Assembly (NCBI GenBank): GCA_004794785.1
Contig: SJOL01006488.1
Span: forward strand, 581,650 to 645,649
Source: Opisthorchis felineus
Taxonomy: Eukaryota > Platyhelminthes > Trematoda > Opisthorchiida > Opisthorchiidae
Direction of reading: 5' to 3'
DNA length: 64,000 bases
Position 1 is the stretch's first letter, and the number at the start of each line of letters is the position of its first letter. Under the pieces are notes generated by a model that worked only from the letters and a program-made list of their open reading frames with translations, ran no database searches and was not told the origin of the DNA. A program made the position numbers and the translations under genes. Positions 35,720 through 48,084 of the stretch are shown in pieces.

Positions 35720-35874
35720 GCGATTTATGGAAGCCATTACCAGCAAACTTAGCTGCGCTGGTCATTGAGATCTCCCTGGATGGAGACACCGAGACGAGAC
35801 ACATCAGTATTTAGAGACGTAGCCCAATCGCGCGCATACATCCACGCTGTTGCCTTCAATGTTTCGATGATGAT

Positions 35875-37795
35875 TACCTCTCCATCAGAGTACAGGTTCG
35901 CGAAGAACAGCAAATTTTGGATAAATATGCTGCTGTGGCCAACTATAACGCGGGTTCAAACCCAGGAATCAAAACATTACACTGGGAAGGAAGCTATAGC
36001 CGGATGCTGGCTCTCACAGCATAAAAGCTAGGCTCAGTACTTATCTAGTAGTATAGGATTCTGAATCCGAATTTGTTCAGCTTGTTCGGGTCAGGTTTTC
36101 AGTGGTTTGTAAGGCACCAGGACGTTCACTTGCACTCCAGAATTGGCTTAAATAAAATTGCCATTTGGCCATTAAAACGTTTTTCGCTGTAGATCATAGG
36201 GTTCACGACTTTCCTCTAGGGAAGGGGGGGTAACGTCTCACCTTGAGCAACGGAATCGTGGGCTCCCTAACCCGGTACAAAGTACCCTCTCGAGTTAGGA
36301 AATTTCACAGAAAACTGGCGGGCAACGCCTGCTGTGAACTCTTCCCAGATGATCTATCCTGAGAGAATACTGCAACTGCAATGTGCTGCCACCATCGTTC
36401 GGTTGCCAGACAGTGTTCTATCCATCAAATAACACAGATTTTAGCCTGATGGGGGAGAAACCCGCTCCACTGTTAGACGGAAATTGCCGGATCATTACGA
36501 AGGTTCTCAGCGGCCTGGGATTTATCGCAGGCTAGAACAACACTATCCACATGACCAACCTCACAGTTTACCACCAAAAAACATCTTAAACCCACACAAA
36601 GTTAGCTAATCAAAGCTCCCCTAAGGTGTCATAGATAGCGAAATTCAATGAGAAAGTCGAGAGTGGATAATTCCGTTGTAATCCAATTAAGATTAAGTGT
36701 GGCGATCGGCTGTCGGCTTTGATACTACTCAAGCATGCCACTCCGAACTAAACAGTATTGTTGTGCGACTAGGTCGGATAAACCAAGAGGACCCTTGATA
36801 TCAAAGAATGTAGGAAGGGTAGGATGGCGGCAAGTATCGCCTCCATGACAGCCGGCATGGTGTAGGTAGGTACTCAACTTGCCTCCTCCCAATACAGAGT
36901 TCAGTTTTTATTCTTTTCGGACAGAAATCTCGCGGATGTTAGTGGCCGGTCTGCTGACTGTATATATATAACTGCTATATCACTTCGATGAGCAACGGTC
37001 TTCGGAGTGTACTGGTCCAGGAGTTAATTTTCACGTTTTCCTTCATGCCGTTTTAGCCACCATTTGGATATGATATCGCAGAAATTCAACCAAAATGAAA
37101 AGTGGCAAGATCAGCTGAGGTGCAAGACAAGTACTACTCTAATCTCTTTACAGCATAGCTTGTTGCCTCTCTTTTATAAACCCATTCTAAGTAATCTCCA
37201 CACTTATTGTTTGCCGGGACAATGTAATGATCTAAAGTTTACCTTCGTGCAGATCCAACTATTCACGAGCATGTGTCAGTGGTAAGTCGTTGTTTATCCG
37301 AAAGGTCAGTAGCTATCCATAAGATAGGATTTTGTCTTGTGCGAAAGCGTGCTTCGAACTGGACTCGTTCGTCTCTGAAACGCGTCATTTTTGGAGTACG
37401 CTCCTATTGACTACTGAGGCAATCATCATCCGGAGCATAAAGACAAGGATAGCTCTGGAAAACTTGGTTAAGGCTTTAAGGTTAAATGTAGAGATATGAA
37501 TGCCGGTAGCACCCGTGACCTGAAAATGTATTTTAATAATATCACCGTTGGAAAGAATTTCCTGGCCGAGCGCTATGCCGACCTTAAATTTAGTGTCAGG
37601 ATTGAGCTTATCCCGATGGCCAACTTGGTGGTGCCATTGTTCACGAAGAAACTGAAACACGCTTCCACGAGAAGTTTTGTAAAAGACATTCAAACTATAT
37701 TTGACTGCTTAAATTATAGGTGGCTGATATGACAATGACGAAAAAACCATCAAATAGATTACCGGGAAAAGATGCTCCATTCTTGGAGGAGCCCC
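35875..37795. other. No recognisable gene
   Basis: An imperfect hairpin with CCTAAC and GTTAGG arms lies at 36268-36300. A frame near 37385-37693 on the minus strand has no known motif. I make no further call. Confidence 0.35.
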
Positions 37796-37801
37796 TTGCA
37801 G

Positions 37802-38220
37802 TGTGACGGGCTTGTGGTTGGTTGCCATTCTGTAACGAAAATATGGTGCCCTGAGTGCAAAGAAACCGGGGTCAACAGTCGACATTTCTCGGCGGAATCC
37901 CGCGCCGAAACGGATGGCCGCTCGCAGTTGGGCGCCTGTACGGCCAAGGCGCTTATCCCGCACTTGATTGGCCAGGAGACGTGCCGCTTGCCAGTCCAGA
38001 ACCAAGGCGGGCTCTGATTGGCCAATAATGTGACCCAACAGCCAATCGTGATCCAGTATCCTCCGAGTGCCGGTTGCCGAGGCTGCGTCCAGAGGGCGTC
38101 GGGATTTTCAGAATAACGCTGCCTCATGCACTTTATAAGCGACGCGCTGCGCAAGTGTTTTTGACCTGGTTTTGGGCGTTTAATAAACGTGCCCCTTTGG
38201 TAGTTCTTTTCACGGGAACA
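37802..38220 (+). repeat. Probable solo LTR
   Basis: This GC-rich block of about 419 bp starts TGTGACGGG and ends GGGAACA. It holds two ATTGGCCA-like CCAAT elements, a TATA-type box (CACTTTATAAGCG, about 38130) and an AATAAA signal (TTTAATAAACG, about 38181) 50 bp downstream. That order is typical of an LTR. No pol sequence adjoins it and no target duplication is visible. Its ends could be off by some tens of bases, since TGTAACG at 37831 is an alternative start. Confidence 0.45.
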
Positions 38221-38379
38221 CTAGCCTAGAGGGTTCAGATAAAGAACTGATTCGTGGCATTCCCCTATTTAAAAAGGGTTTAAAAGTTATCATTTAAGGC
38301 AGTCTCACTGATGGATGCCTCGATCAGAACATGCTAACGTTTTTTTGAAGATGGATAGGATGATGGAAGAGCACCAATC

Positions 38380-39320
38380 CTTTCAGTTCAGTTCATTGGC
38401 CATAAACTTTCGTACTCCCTCTAAGCTCCGTTCTGGGACCACTGCTGTTTCTGATATACGTCAACGACCTTCCAGACGTTCTTTCAAGTTCATGTCTACT
38501 TTCTGCGGACGACTTGAAATCCTGGAGCACCAATGTCAGTGCCCTTCAAATGGATGTAGACGCTGCAAAACAGTGGTCGCTGGACTGGCACCTTCCTCTG
38601 AATGACGAAACGTGCGTCCATATGTCATTTAGAGGAGACTCAGCGAACGCCTACTTTGTGCATGGTGAGAATGGACCAGAGTACATCACGAAGATAGATG
38701 CCAAAGAGGATTTGGGCATCTGGCTCTCTTCAAACATGTCCTTCTCACTGCACCATGGGAAATCCGCCCAAAGGGCATTCGCCGTTCTACGGATGATTCG
38801 GTGCACCTTCCCCCGTATTACTCGCATGGACTTCCAAATACTCTATGGGTCCTACGTCAGACCGCTTCTTGAATGCGCCAACCAAGTTGTCTACTCATGG
38901 CGCACGAAGGACGTAACCCTCATTGAGCGTGTCCAGCGAGCTGCTGCGAAAATGGTTGCGGGCCTTAAATCCGTGGACGACGAAATGCGTCTCACGGTGC
39001 TTGACTTCTTTCCCCTCGAGTATCGCTGCCTCCGAGGAGACCTAATTCTTACTTCTGCTTTGTTTGAACAAGCTTTGGCCAACAGATTTTTCACCGTTGA
39101 GCCAGGAAACACAGCGGGGGCATGGTTAGAAGATTTTCAAGCTCAGAGCGCACACTTTTATTAGGCAAAATTTTTTCTCATTTCGTGTAGTAGCTGCGTG
39201 GAATAACCTTCCTCCGACAGTTGTCCACGCTGCTTCTAGAACCCATTTCAGAGCACTACTAGACACTTTTCTATGCGAGTCCTCGTGCTGGCAAAATTAC
39301 TGCCCCCTGCTGAGAACTTA
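38380..39320 (+). mobile_element. CR1/jockey-like LINE remnant, RT palm to 3' end
   Basis: In one frame [20 protein letters not shown] is followed by [15 protein letters not shown], the [13 protein letters not shown] and F/YADD region of CR1/jockey-type RT; GVPQG is lost and F/YADD reads SADD. From 38514 to 39164 a 216-codon frame continues through [66 protein letters not shown] and [14 protein letters not shown], the conserved tail of this group. FRVVAAWNNLPPTVV near 39190, in another frame, closes it. The endonuclease and first half of RT are absent. Confidence 0.8.
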
Positions 39321-39576
39321 AGGAGCAGTGCTACACCCTTTTTTGCTTGTGCCTTTCAGGTGCACGACAGCCGCTGAGCGACAAGAACAAAACCGACCTG
39401 GGAAACTTGGGCAAAAGCCTCGATCTTGTGTATCGATCCGTGAACCCGTGAAGCGTAAGGAGGAGGCTTCATATCCACAGGTCTGCACAGATCACACCAC
39501 CACAGAGTGCACGCTGTTCCTAGCAGAAAAACTGACAGCGCCGGCGCCAGTTTGGCAAGAACTGCTCCGGGCAGAA

Positions 39577-39771
39577 TTATCTATGTTGTTCAAAGTGGCT
39601 TGCACCCATGAAGGTTATGAAATATGGAGAACAGTAGGGTTCGCATTCAGTGTTTTTGAGCGAACTTCCCGGGAGCATTCTGATCCCCGAAGTTTCAGGA
39701 GCAGACAGAGGAGTTTCAAAGAGCTCATCAATAACAAAATCGAAGAATAATGGCGAGAGGGTTCTGCCCAC
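39577..39771 (-). mobile_element. RTE-like LINE RT scrap
   Basis: The minus-strand frame begins GRTLSPLFFDFVIDELFE and continues LSAPETSGIRMLPGSSL. These are the segments that follow the GVRQGCPLSP box in RTE-like RT. The YADD box is eroded. No flanking RT motif is clear on either side. Confidence 0.6.
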
Positions 39772-39779
39772 AGGATGTG

Positions 39780-42700
39780 GTAAACTCTAACGAAAGCTTG
39801 CTGTCTACCTGTACACGTCCACAGGATTTCACGTACAATGTCCTCATAAGAGATCAGTTCTCCACTCCGTTTTCCGGGCCAACAGGATCATTTGTTCACG
39901 ATAAGACTAAGTTGTTGGACCTTGTGAAGTTTAAAAGCACAATTAACATGATGATCTCTGGTGAAAATAGAGGTTCCACACCTACTAGGCAGAGAACAAG
40001 TCTAAGAACCTGAATGCTGATCAGGTGGCTGTGAACTCGTTCGTCTAGCTTGGCCATGAGATTGCAAACGCTTCGTCATCGAACGAGGAGACATCAGCAG
40101 TGCGTGCTTTATATTGTGGCTGTCCTCCAGGATGCCAAAATATGCACCATTTCGAAAATTTGAAAACGCCCGGATGTGTAGAGCAGTTAAAAGCAATCTG
40201 CGAGCCAGGATTAAAGCTTGTTCACTGAAGAGCAAGCAGATTAGAGTTTCGTCGATACAAATGTGAGGACTTGATAGATGACAAACATCAATTAACTAAT
40301 TCATTTGACCCATCGGGAGTGAATAAAATAAGTGGAGCTTGCACACTCGAAAAGTCAAAGATAATAGGGGAAAACAAATGACCCATTGCTAATTATCTTC
40401 TACAGATACTGTCGAAAGAGAGCGAACATAGCTGTTTCTCCTTCCTTCAAGTGTCTCCATGCCGGATATTGTTTGAGGTGCGTGGTTAGTATGAATCATG
40501 CACACCGAGGGGTGTCGGTGTGCTGAAACAGGCATTTCCTCTTTAAACATGTTAAAGTACAATAATGGCATATGGACCATGGGTATTTTATGGAATCGTT
40601 TTTACCGGTAAATGTTACGATATTTGGATGTGGTGCTTTTAAATTAAGTCATGCTATGTATACTGTTCATCAGCCTTTGGATATGTTTATGTTCTAGCAA
40701 TTTCATTTGGGGGGGTTTCGTTAAGTGTTTGCACCGCAGCCTCATCCCGTGTACTCCAGAAACCTCAGCATAATCAGGAGACTGGTTAACGTTTTCCACT
40801 GAATATGACGCGAATAGCTTCCAGAATCTTCTGTCAAACGGTGCTTAAACATGTTTATCAGTTCATGTTAATTTCGCTTTTTGGCTACCAATAGCGCCTA
40901 AGCGAGAGGACGGGGTTAGGTTCCACTGAAGTGTGGTACACATGCAATTCTTTTATATCTTTTGTATGTACACCACAGCCACCCATCTTTATGTACCGCA
41001 AATATGCCTACCGTATCTCGTCAGCCAATGCATCTTAGATTCGAGTGGAGCCCACGTTGGGAAAGTCGACAAAGACCCGAGGAATCATGGAAAGTAGGAA
41101 ACTATAAGTTAGGTCTACTAGGTGGCCTAAAGGTTTGCTGCCTCTTTCTGGTAACAGCTTAAATGATACCGATATGTTAGGAAATATGCTTTACATCTTA
41201 TCCGAAAACCGATTGGTAGAGTTAAAAACATAGAGACCATAATGGTAGAACACTCTTCCAGCTTCCATCTAAACGCATCGGTCCAAATGCACAACCAGCG
41301 ACAATAACCAAACAAAAACTTGGCCACAGTTAAGACTGGGTTATTGTGTCACTTGAAAGAGATTTTGCCGATGGTTTCAACGATATCCTAAAAACTTGGC
41401 CCATTAATTCAGTTTGGAGGAGCCATTCCATACCACCAAAATTTTCCCGAAAATAAGTCCACTGAATGCTCATCAAGCCTTTCGAAACGATGACTTCCCG
41501 ATTGGTTCCAACCCCTGTCATACTAACAACCTATTCCTACCTCATAGTAATTAGATTTTTAAAAAACTGAAAACGATCAAATGGATGAAATGGTTGCAAA
41601 CGCAAACGTTTGAGAAAGCTTGGAAATTAATCCGTAACACCAAATATAACCTATGCGGTCCTGTTCACAGTAACTTTTTGAGTAGCCAGACGTTATGAGA
41701 GAAACGTTTCAAGCCAGAAATTCCGCGAGTGCTACCCACTGTCAGTCAGCACTTCCAAGCATTTTTTTCTGCTACGACGTGTTTAATTGCGTTCATTGAT
41801 CCATCCTCCAAAACCCCATAAAAATTTCATGCCAATTAACCCCACTTTCTTGGCGGACGTCATTGGCGGTGGTAGTGGCAACTTCACACCTAATGCGTAC
41901 ACACACGATAACCGAAGAAGCATATATGTAGACATTTGATTGCTCCTACTCGAACTGCAGGTAAAGTTGTTGAAGCCTATTTCATGAAATGGTGAAACTT
42001 TAACCAGTCACCTTCAAGTGCACGGGTGACTGCATTCTCATTGTCGGTGGTGTGATGAACCAAGTGGATACAAATATATATGTATGTATATAAAGTGACT
42101 TGCCGCCTGGGGCGCGAGCCCTGCCACGGTGAATGTGGAGTACACATTGGATTGTATGGAGGGGCGGTCGATCGACGAACCGGCGCGGGCGAGTTGGGCG
42201 ATTTAATCAGTGAATGATTAGAGCAGCTCCAAGGGTCTGTATTGTTGAGCTCGGCTTGAAACTCCAAAACCACAACTGCTTGGCTTTATGACGCAGTAAC
42301 TGTGAGGTGTTCTACCGTCCAATGTAATTACATTTACTCTCGTTCACAGTCTTCGCATGCAAAAGCAATGATGATGTAAAAGGTGTATGGGCTGAGGGTT
42401 GAACACGATCACTGCTCAGCTTCTAAAACGGCCCAGCTTATTAACGGGCCAGAATGCATTTTGTTGTTCCTGGCCCGAGATCACATGAACTGTAGTTCGA
42501 TCTATATTACTGGTAATATTTGAACCTAACCGCTGCTGTCCGGATGTAGCTGACGCATACGCAGTGTACCGAGGTATGCGCCAATGACACCGAGGCAACC
42601 ACTACAAACATCAGCTTACATGACCAACTAACAAGACTTCGAGTGAAACAGCTCAGTTTTTCTACATCAACAAAAGAGGGAGGCCGACCGCGTGTTCTGG

Positions 42701-42925
42701 AGGGGGATGACTGTACGCTACAGACACCATGTGCAGCAACGCCGGTGGAGGACACCGGCGTTTCAGTGCGGTAAAACCCGTGCACTTTATTTGAAATAGG
42801 CCTCGATGGAAAGAAGTGGAACAGGGGGTGGTCTCAGGACTAGCTTATCACAAACATCTTAGATTTCTACACCTCCAACTCTCGATCAAACAATGCAGTT
42901 AGAATCTGATAGCATGAATACCGCT
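39780..42925. other. No supported gene
   Basis: Nothing recognisable, except a GC-rich block at 42100-42240 with a minus-strand frame (41977-42273) that reads SPAPVRRSTAPPYNPM. It may be part of a repeat but I cannot place it. Confidence 0.35.
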
Positions 42926-42929
42926 GACA

Positions 42930-43740
42930 ATTGTTAGCTTCCATGTAGTGCAGTGTCTCCAGCCAAGCTTGCGGGTCTTGGAAGGTAAACAGCACCAACG
43001 GCACCTTTACTTTTCACAGCATCCTTCATTCCATTTGACCATTTAAAGTTTTGCACACCTCTAGTGGTTCTGGTACATTCTTGTCGAACACCGATGTCCG
43101 TGGAAAACTCTTTGGAGGGTTCACCATGCACTTTCAAACGCCCCAAGTGTACAAACGCAAGCTGCGTCTGTCATTCACGAATTTCTGGAGCATACTCGTT
43201 ACACAAGCGCGTTGAAAAGAATGAATCTGCCGATAAAATTAAACGCACTCTCGAAGCCAAGTAACACCACGCCGTGGCTCCAACAAACGGTGGAGTGTGA
43301 AGCTATAGCCCGCAAGGCTCCTAATAAGCTCGAATTCTGCTTGCTGATATCGGGCCTCGTCATCACGCACCTTTATAAGACGACGTCCAATGAGCGACGC
43401 AGTCTGGCTACAAAGATGGTCATCATGAGTGCTAGGTTACCCCACTCACGGCAAGCATTTTTTTAACGTTGGCACCATTATCGACTCACCAGTAGGTTGG
43501 GACGGTCTCTTTCGCCCAGATGGAAGAAAACAAGTTCAGCAAGCAAAGATTGAGAATTTCACATCCATCTTTAAGCAGATCGCATGCGAGTTCGTCAGGA
43601 ACAGTGGGTATCTGAAGCCTGGAAAGCAAAACATATTGCTGATTCAAGAAGGCGCCGGTGGCTCCAAGGTCATTGTGCAGGTCAGTGGCTAGTCGAATTG
43701 TTTTTGAGAGTGTCCGACCCAGCTTTTCACGCACTTTGCT
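42930..43740 (-). mobile_element. RTE-like LINE remnant with internal deletion
   Basis: Reading down from 43740: LLKDGCEIL-N-LFSSIWAKETVPTYW (RT entry), a stretch of decayed palm with LLGFESAFNFIGRF (motif A region), GRLKVHGEPSKEFSTDIGVR (before the GVRQGCP box), then a jump to MKDAVKSKGAVGAVYLP and a DTALH remnant of the C-terminal LPGWGPRD...LETL block. The RT thumb and motif C are deleted, so N- and C-terminal pieces are fused. Several stops are present. Confidence 0.7.
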
Positions 43741-44689
43741 TTCGCTTACTTACTCTCACGTACACAAGCTGTTGATACCAGAGCTTGTTTCGCTCACCAA
43801 AGACGTCTCTTTGCCCGTTTTTTGTGTCTGCTGGAACAGGCTACGCTCAGTCCCAGAGGTTCTCGCCATTTCAGTTTTTAGCCAATAAACCGTGAATCGA
43901 AATGCAATGGTTCTAGCCTCTAGAGCTTTATTCACCGAGGATAAAGGAAATGAAGAAACGAGTCATGCGTTGAAAGCGATAACTCAATCAGTTCACTGAC
44001 GTCGGATAATCCCGTTTGTCTGGTCCGGCAATGAGTGAGATTTCTGCAGTGAAGATAATAGGTCTGACGCAAGGCCGCCACTGCCTGAGCGACACAACTA
44101 TATCTCTCAGGGTTAACAACAACTGGTTTGTCTCGTTCTGTTGTCCCCATCCTCGTGGACAGCGGCTCCCAAAAAGCAAATGACTAGACTTTTGAAGGAA
44201 TTCAGGCTTCGCTTCCAGGTAGTGGACCTGCCGCTTCTCGGTCCTCTCCATCAAATACAAGGATAAGCGAACAGGATTCTCGAGGCAAATGGTCATCTGG
44301 CATGCAAATTACTTGGCTTATAAGCTGTTAATTGACCAACACAACCTGTGGAGTGTGACCGGCTGATGAGTCGAGAGAGAATGAAGTTTCCTGGGAACCA
44401 ACCGGCGCACTTTAGCACTACTTGTCTGATTTTCCAGCTAGACCCATAAAGCGCTTTGGAGGCACCTATAATCAAAACAAAAAGGGTCAGAAGATCCTCT
44501 TCACGTGGTGGCCACGTTTCCGATCCTTACAGTAGGCAGACTTGGCCGCCGCAATGTACCCTATACCGTTGAATTTCAAGCTGGCGTTACATCAACGCCA
44601 CAACTGCAGACCATTACTCACGAGTGTCAGAGTCTCTTGAATCTAACACATGACAGCGCTATGTTGGGGCTACCTACCTGCTCTCAGAT

Positions 44690-45279
44690 TTGCCAAGACG
44701 ACTTAGAGGCAAACTCCCGCGGCTGCAATTTCGGACGGAGCATAGTCCGCAAGGACATGCCGGCAATGCAGCAAATGGCATTTCGTGCGACCATGTTCAT
44801 GAAAAACGTACAAGTTTTCAGTGTTCAGTCAACGTAGACACAAGGAACGTCCGTGCTGGCCGTCGAAACCTAGTCGATTGCTCAGCCAAACCTGGAGATC
44901 ATGGAGCAAACGGAGGCAGTCAGAATCCAGGTGTCACGCGGAGCTTGCCGCTCATGATAACCAGGCCAGTGATCGTCGGAAGGGCGTTAGTATGGAAGCA
45001 AACCGAAGCTCAGTTTCATTACAGCTCAATATGGCTTTTGATATCAAGATTATTTTCTCTCTCACCCGAAAGGAAGCTGGATCACCAAAATACAGACTGA
45101 CAATTGACGCCAAAAAGCATAAAGCGGTAAGTTTTATCCATTTGGCGAATCTGGCTGAGGCGGAGACTGACAGCCATCGTGATCCTAATATTGTCAACTT
45201 TGCTACTCATGAGTTTCACCTCCTGGATATAGACTTGGTTGATCGTTTGCGCCTTTCGACTTTGCCGATCAACAACTAG
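44690..45279 (+). pseudogene. Gypsy relic: nucleocapsid knuckle and protease
   Basis: FRTEHSPQGHAGNAANGI and CDHVHEKRTSFQC resemble a C-x2-C-x4-H-x4-C pair with most cysteines lost. Further on, LQLNMAFDIKIIF aligns with the protease active-site region LQLDT(G/A)SDIT, with the catalytic aspartate replaced by asparagine, and GSPKYRLTI follows. HLLDIDLVDRLRLSTLPINN lies downstream. All calls here depend on pattern, not on intact motifs. Confidence 0.45.
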
Positions 45280-45391
45280 TGCACAAGAAAACCAACCAAA
45301 ATATGGGATTGTCTAGGGCCGTTAACTCAGTCGGCACCGCGACTGTAAGGCTACAGCAGATACGTGTATGTGACTTCAGTAACGGTCTTAG

Positions 45392-46283
45392 ATGCAAGTC
45401 AAAAGTAAAAGCGGAGCTTCAACCGCGCTCGAACTCCAGCCAGTTCTCAGACCCAAAATGCCAGGGCCACCCGCGTCTTTGCCGATACGTGTTGCCGAAC
45501 TCAAACGTCTAAAGGACGCCAGAGTCCTGAAACGGGTGGGATGCTCCCCATGGGCTTCATCAGCTTGGTTGTCAAGAGACCGAGTGGTGCGTACCTATGC
45601 GGGTTAATCCACGGGTCTGAGGGGTGCTCTGGAAATTTTCGCCAATATTGCAAAATTGTATATTTCAGAAGCCTACTTGCAGACTGACGTCTCGGAAGAG
45701 TCCAGACATCTGAGGATTAACACATGCCATGGCGTAATCCAGTAAACCTGATCACCGTTCGGAGCAAGATCTGCGCCTGTAAACCTTTGGCAGATTGTGG
45801 ACGCGATGCTATGCGACAACGTAATCGCCGTATCTAAGGAAAACATTCCATCCCGGTTGGGCACCGTCCTTCAGCGGATAAATGACTATAAGTTCCGCTT
45901 AATGAAAGAAAAATGTGAGTTGCTCTTGAGTTCTGTGAAGCTCCATGGTTTCATCATCGACATAAATGGCCGTCGCCCCTGAAACGTTAAACGTTGACAC
46001 AATCATAGAGTCGCACCCACCAACGAATTTGGCCGAACTCAAGTCGTTTTCTGGAGTGATTAACTACTACAGCGCCTTCTTTCCAATTCCGCCTCACTTG
46101 TGCCAACCCTTCAACCAGTTCTTGACCGAGGGATGTTGGTGGGATCAGTCACGTAACTGTCAGCTTGCATCCGAAGAAGTGAATGGGCTGCTGCAGCCTA
46201 AACTTCTACATACGCACTTCAACCCCCAACTACCCGTCCTCCTCACAGTTGGCAATCCAACCGTTGAGCTAGAGCAACCATAG
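45392..46283 (+). pseudogene. Gypsy relic: reverse transcriptase
   Basis: QPVLRPKMPGPPASLPI and AELKRLKDARVLKRVGCSPW match the RT fingers, STGLRGALE the VCADFSTGLN region, and SEAYLQTDVSEESRHLRIN the LDLSDAYLQ motif A region (catalytic Asp lost). LQRINDYKFRLMKEKCELL, VKLHGFIIDINGRRP and LKSFSGVINYYSAFFP are the thumb. The YLDD box between MDAMLCDN and IPSRLGTV has been lost with part of the palm. Confidence 0.7.
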
Positions 46284-46289
46284 TCCCCA

Positions 46290-47220
46290 TATTATTGGGT
46301 GGTACGCAAAAGGAGATCGCCTACGCCTAAAGGTCGCTGCATCCAGCTGAGCCAAATTATGGCCAGAGTGAGCAAAAAGCGCTGGCCATCATTTTTGGTG
46401 TGAGAAAGTACCACAAAATGCTTTAGGGGCAACGATTCACGCTTACGGTGGATCACAAACCACTGTTGGCCATATTTGGTCCCATAAAAGTTATTCCGGT
46501 TTATATAGCCAACCGCCTACACTGGTGGGGCACGATTCTACTTGGCTACCACTTTGCCAGTCTCAGCCGAAAAAATTGGGTAGGCCGACGCGCTTCAACG
46601 CTTGACTGGTCCCCAGGAGGTTGAACCAGAAGGTACTTTTATAGCAGCCTTTTCCCGTCAAACTGGAAGTCCGTACTGTGCTTTTGGAGACCCGCGACTT
46701 TAGACAGGTTTCGCGATGCCACCAAAAAATGAAAGTGCACTACAAAGGCAAGCGGATACCACTTGACCGGCTGGTCAACATTCTGTCAATCAGAAGAACC
46801 CTTGCAGCTTTTTTAGTGACGGAGATCATTGTCTGTTTTCAATGGCTGTCTTCTCTTTGTAATCAAGTCGTCATTCCTATCAAAATTTACCGCCAGGTGC
46901 TAGCACAGTTCGAAAATGGATATCCAGGGATAAGCCCCATGAAGTCACTTGCTTAAAGCTGTTGTTTAGCCTGGTACGCATGATAACATGAAGAAGCTAT
47001 ATCAGAGCCGTCTCCGATGCGTAGCTGCCTAGAATTCACTCTACTGACAGTCAACGCAGTCCCGGTCACTGCCAAAGACATCATGGTTGCTCATCCACGG
47101 GGATGTTGCCGAGCAGAGCTCCACCATTGTTGCTATAAGATCCGGGCGGCTAAGGATCCCAAAGGAAGATTGCAGCTATCAGACAATAGCCAGCTCATAT
47201 TCAGTGGGCAGTAATAAGAG
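46290..47220 (+). pseudogene. Gypsy relic: RNase H and integrase N-terminal part
   Basis: ALAIIFGVRKYHKML, then DHKPLLAIFGPIKVIPVYIA and NRLHWWGTILLGYHFA, are the conserved end of gypsy RNase H. Integrase follows with YRQVLAQFENGYPGISPMKS, the H-x-G-x-x-G-x-x-(R/K)MK segment (zinc-binding His lost), and RAAKDPKGRLQLSDNSQL, which aligns with the segment after the CPSC pair. Confidence 0.65.
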
Positions 47221-47644
47221 GCGGATGAGGGTAGTAGTACTTTAACGAGAGCTGTAGAGAACTGGTTCTATGGATAAACGGGTTGAAGAACATTGTGAAT
47301 TAAGTAAAACGTACGCTCAATAATAGCGCAATCAGTAGGAACAGGAAAATGGTCGGTGAGGCGGCAGTATTTTCGGAAAAATTGGCAAGTACCAAATAAT
47401 GTACAAACGTACAGCTACGGGTATGCAGTCAGTGTAAATTGGCCGTATACGCAGATAACGGCGCAGAAAACAATCAGTACGTTTGGCAAGTAAGGGACTG
47501 TCTTTGACTGATGGCGCAATATAGCAGCCCGTGTCACGTGCCAAATCAGATTGCGCGCTTAGGTCCATTTGAAACAAACCTCAACAAAATCTATCTGGTA
47601 GATGCGGTATAAAGGCAATGTAAAACAGTAGGGTCTCCTGAAGC

Positions 47645-47718
47645 ATTCAGTTTGTATAGCGGATAACACGCTCCCTTTTCATCCGAGGACCTGTGGGTTT
47701 GATCCCCAGCCGGTCAAT
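47645..47718 (+). tRNA. tRNA-Glu(UUC)-like pseudogene or SINE head
   Basis: GTATAGCGGATAACACGC resembles the D-arm, TTTTCAT fits an anticodon loop with TTC, and GTGGGTTTGATCCCCAG is a good T-arm with B-box. The acceptor stem and anticodon stem do not pair well, so it is more likely a tRNA-derived insertion than a working gene. It lies in the gap between the two integrase pieces of the gypsy relic. Confidence 0.35.
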
Positions 47719-48084
47719 TTTATCGTCGGGGCGTACATTCGAAAATGGGTAGAGCTGGCATAAACTTGCAAGCAAAAGCAAACGGGCAACAAATCTTGAC
47801 ATCAGTTGCTATAGGATAAGCGGACCCTAAGCAGAAGCAAAAACCGGGTAAACGAGCAGCATCGAAACTAAACAGCGTCATAGCAAACGGGTGTAAATCA
47901 CGCTAATTATGAGTGGTCAGAACAGAAAAGGAAAATAACCGCTGATCACTGCTGATTCACAGAAGAAATCAACAGTTGCTGATGCATTCACTGGGTGATC
48001 TGATTTTTTCGTTTTGTTTGGGTGAACAACGATGCACAAAATCACCAAACTGCATCACTTGTTTTTTTCCTTGGTCTCCCGGAA

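Larger units (their letters stand above)
31930..35870 (+). mobile_element. RTE-like LINE, near full length but dead, with two nested SINEs
   Basis: The element starts near a GCTGCCACCTTGACGTGGTG leader (about 31930) with roughly 700 bp of 5' region. The apurinic/apyrimidinic-type endonuclease follows: AFNVRN near 32670, VSETRI near 32757, ALLDWIPVNSRLCTVRL, IPAGDMNAQFGR near 33125 (catalytic D-x-N) and LDSDHA near 33610. RT follows with RAPEPDGLYPSLFEEGG (34283), LLDLRTVFDSVDH (motif A, 34645) and DIECADGIALL (motif C, 34920; YADD has become CADG). The C-terminal region has LHHLWRRRDISLSVKGPVY, LGHVLRMSTDRL and LPGWRHRDETHQYLET. Many stops and frameshifts make it inactive. Two reverse-oriented SINEs interrupt it. 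Confidence 0.85.

Noticed and set aside
37759..38154. 131-codon minus-strand frame with tryptophan-rich product
   Set aside because: It overlaps a GC-rich block with TATA and AATAAA on the other strand, so it is better explained as an LTR with a chance frame.
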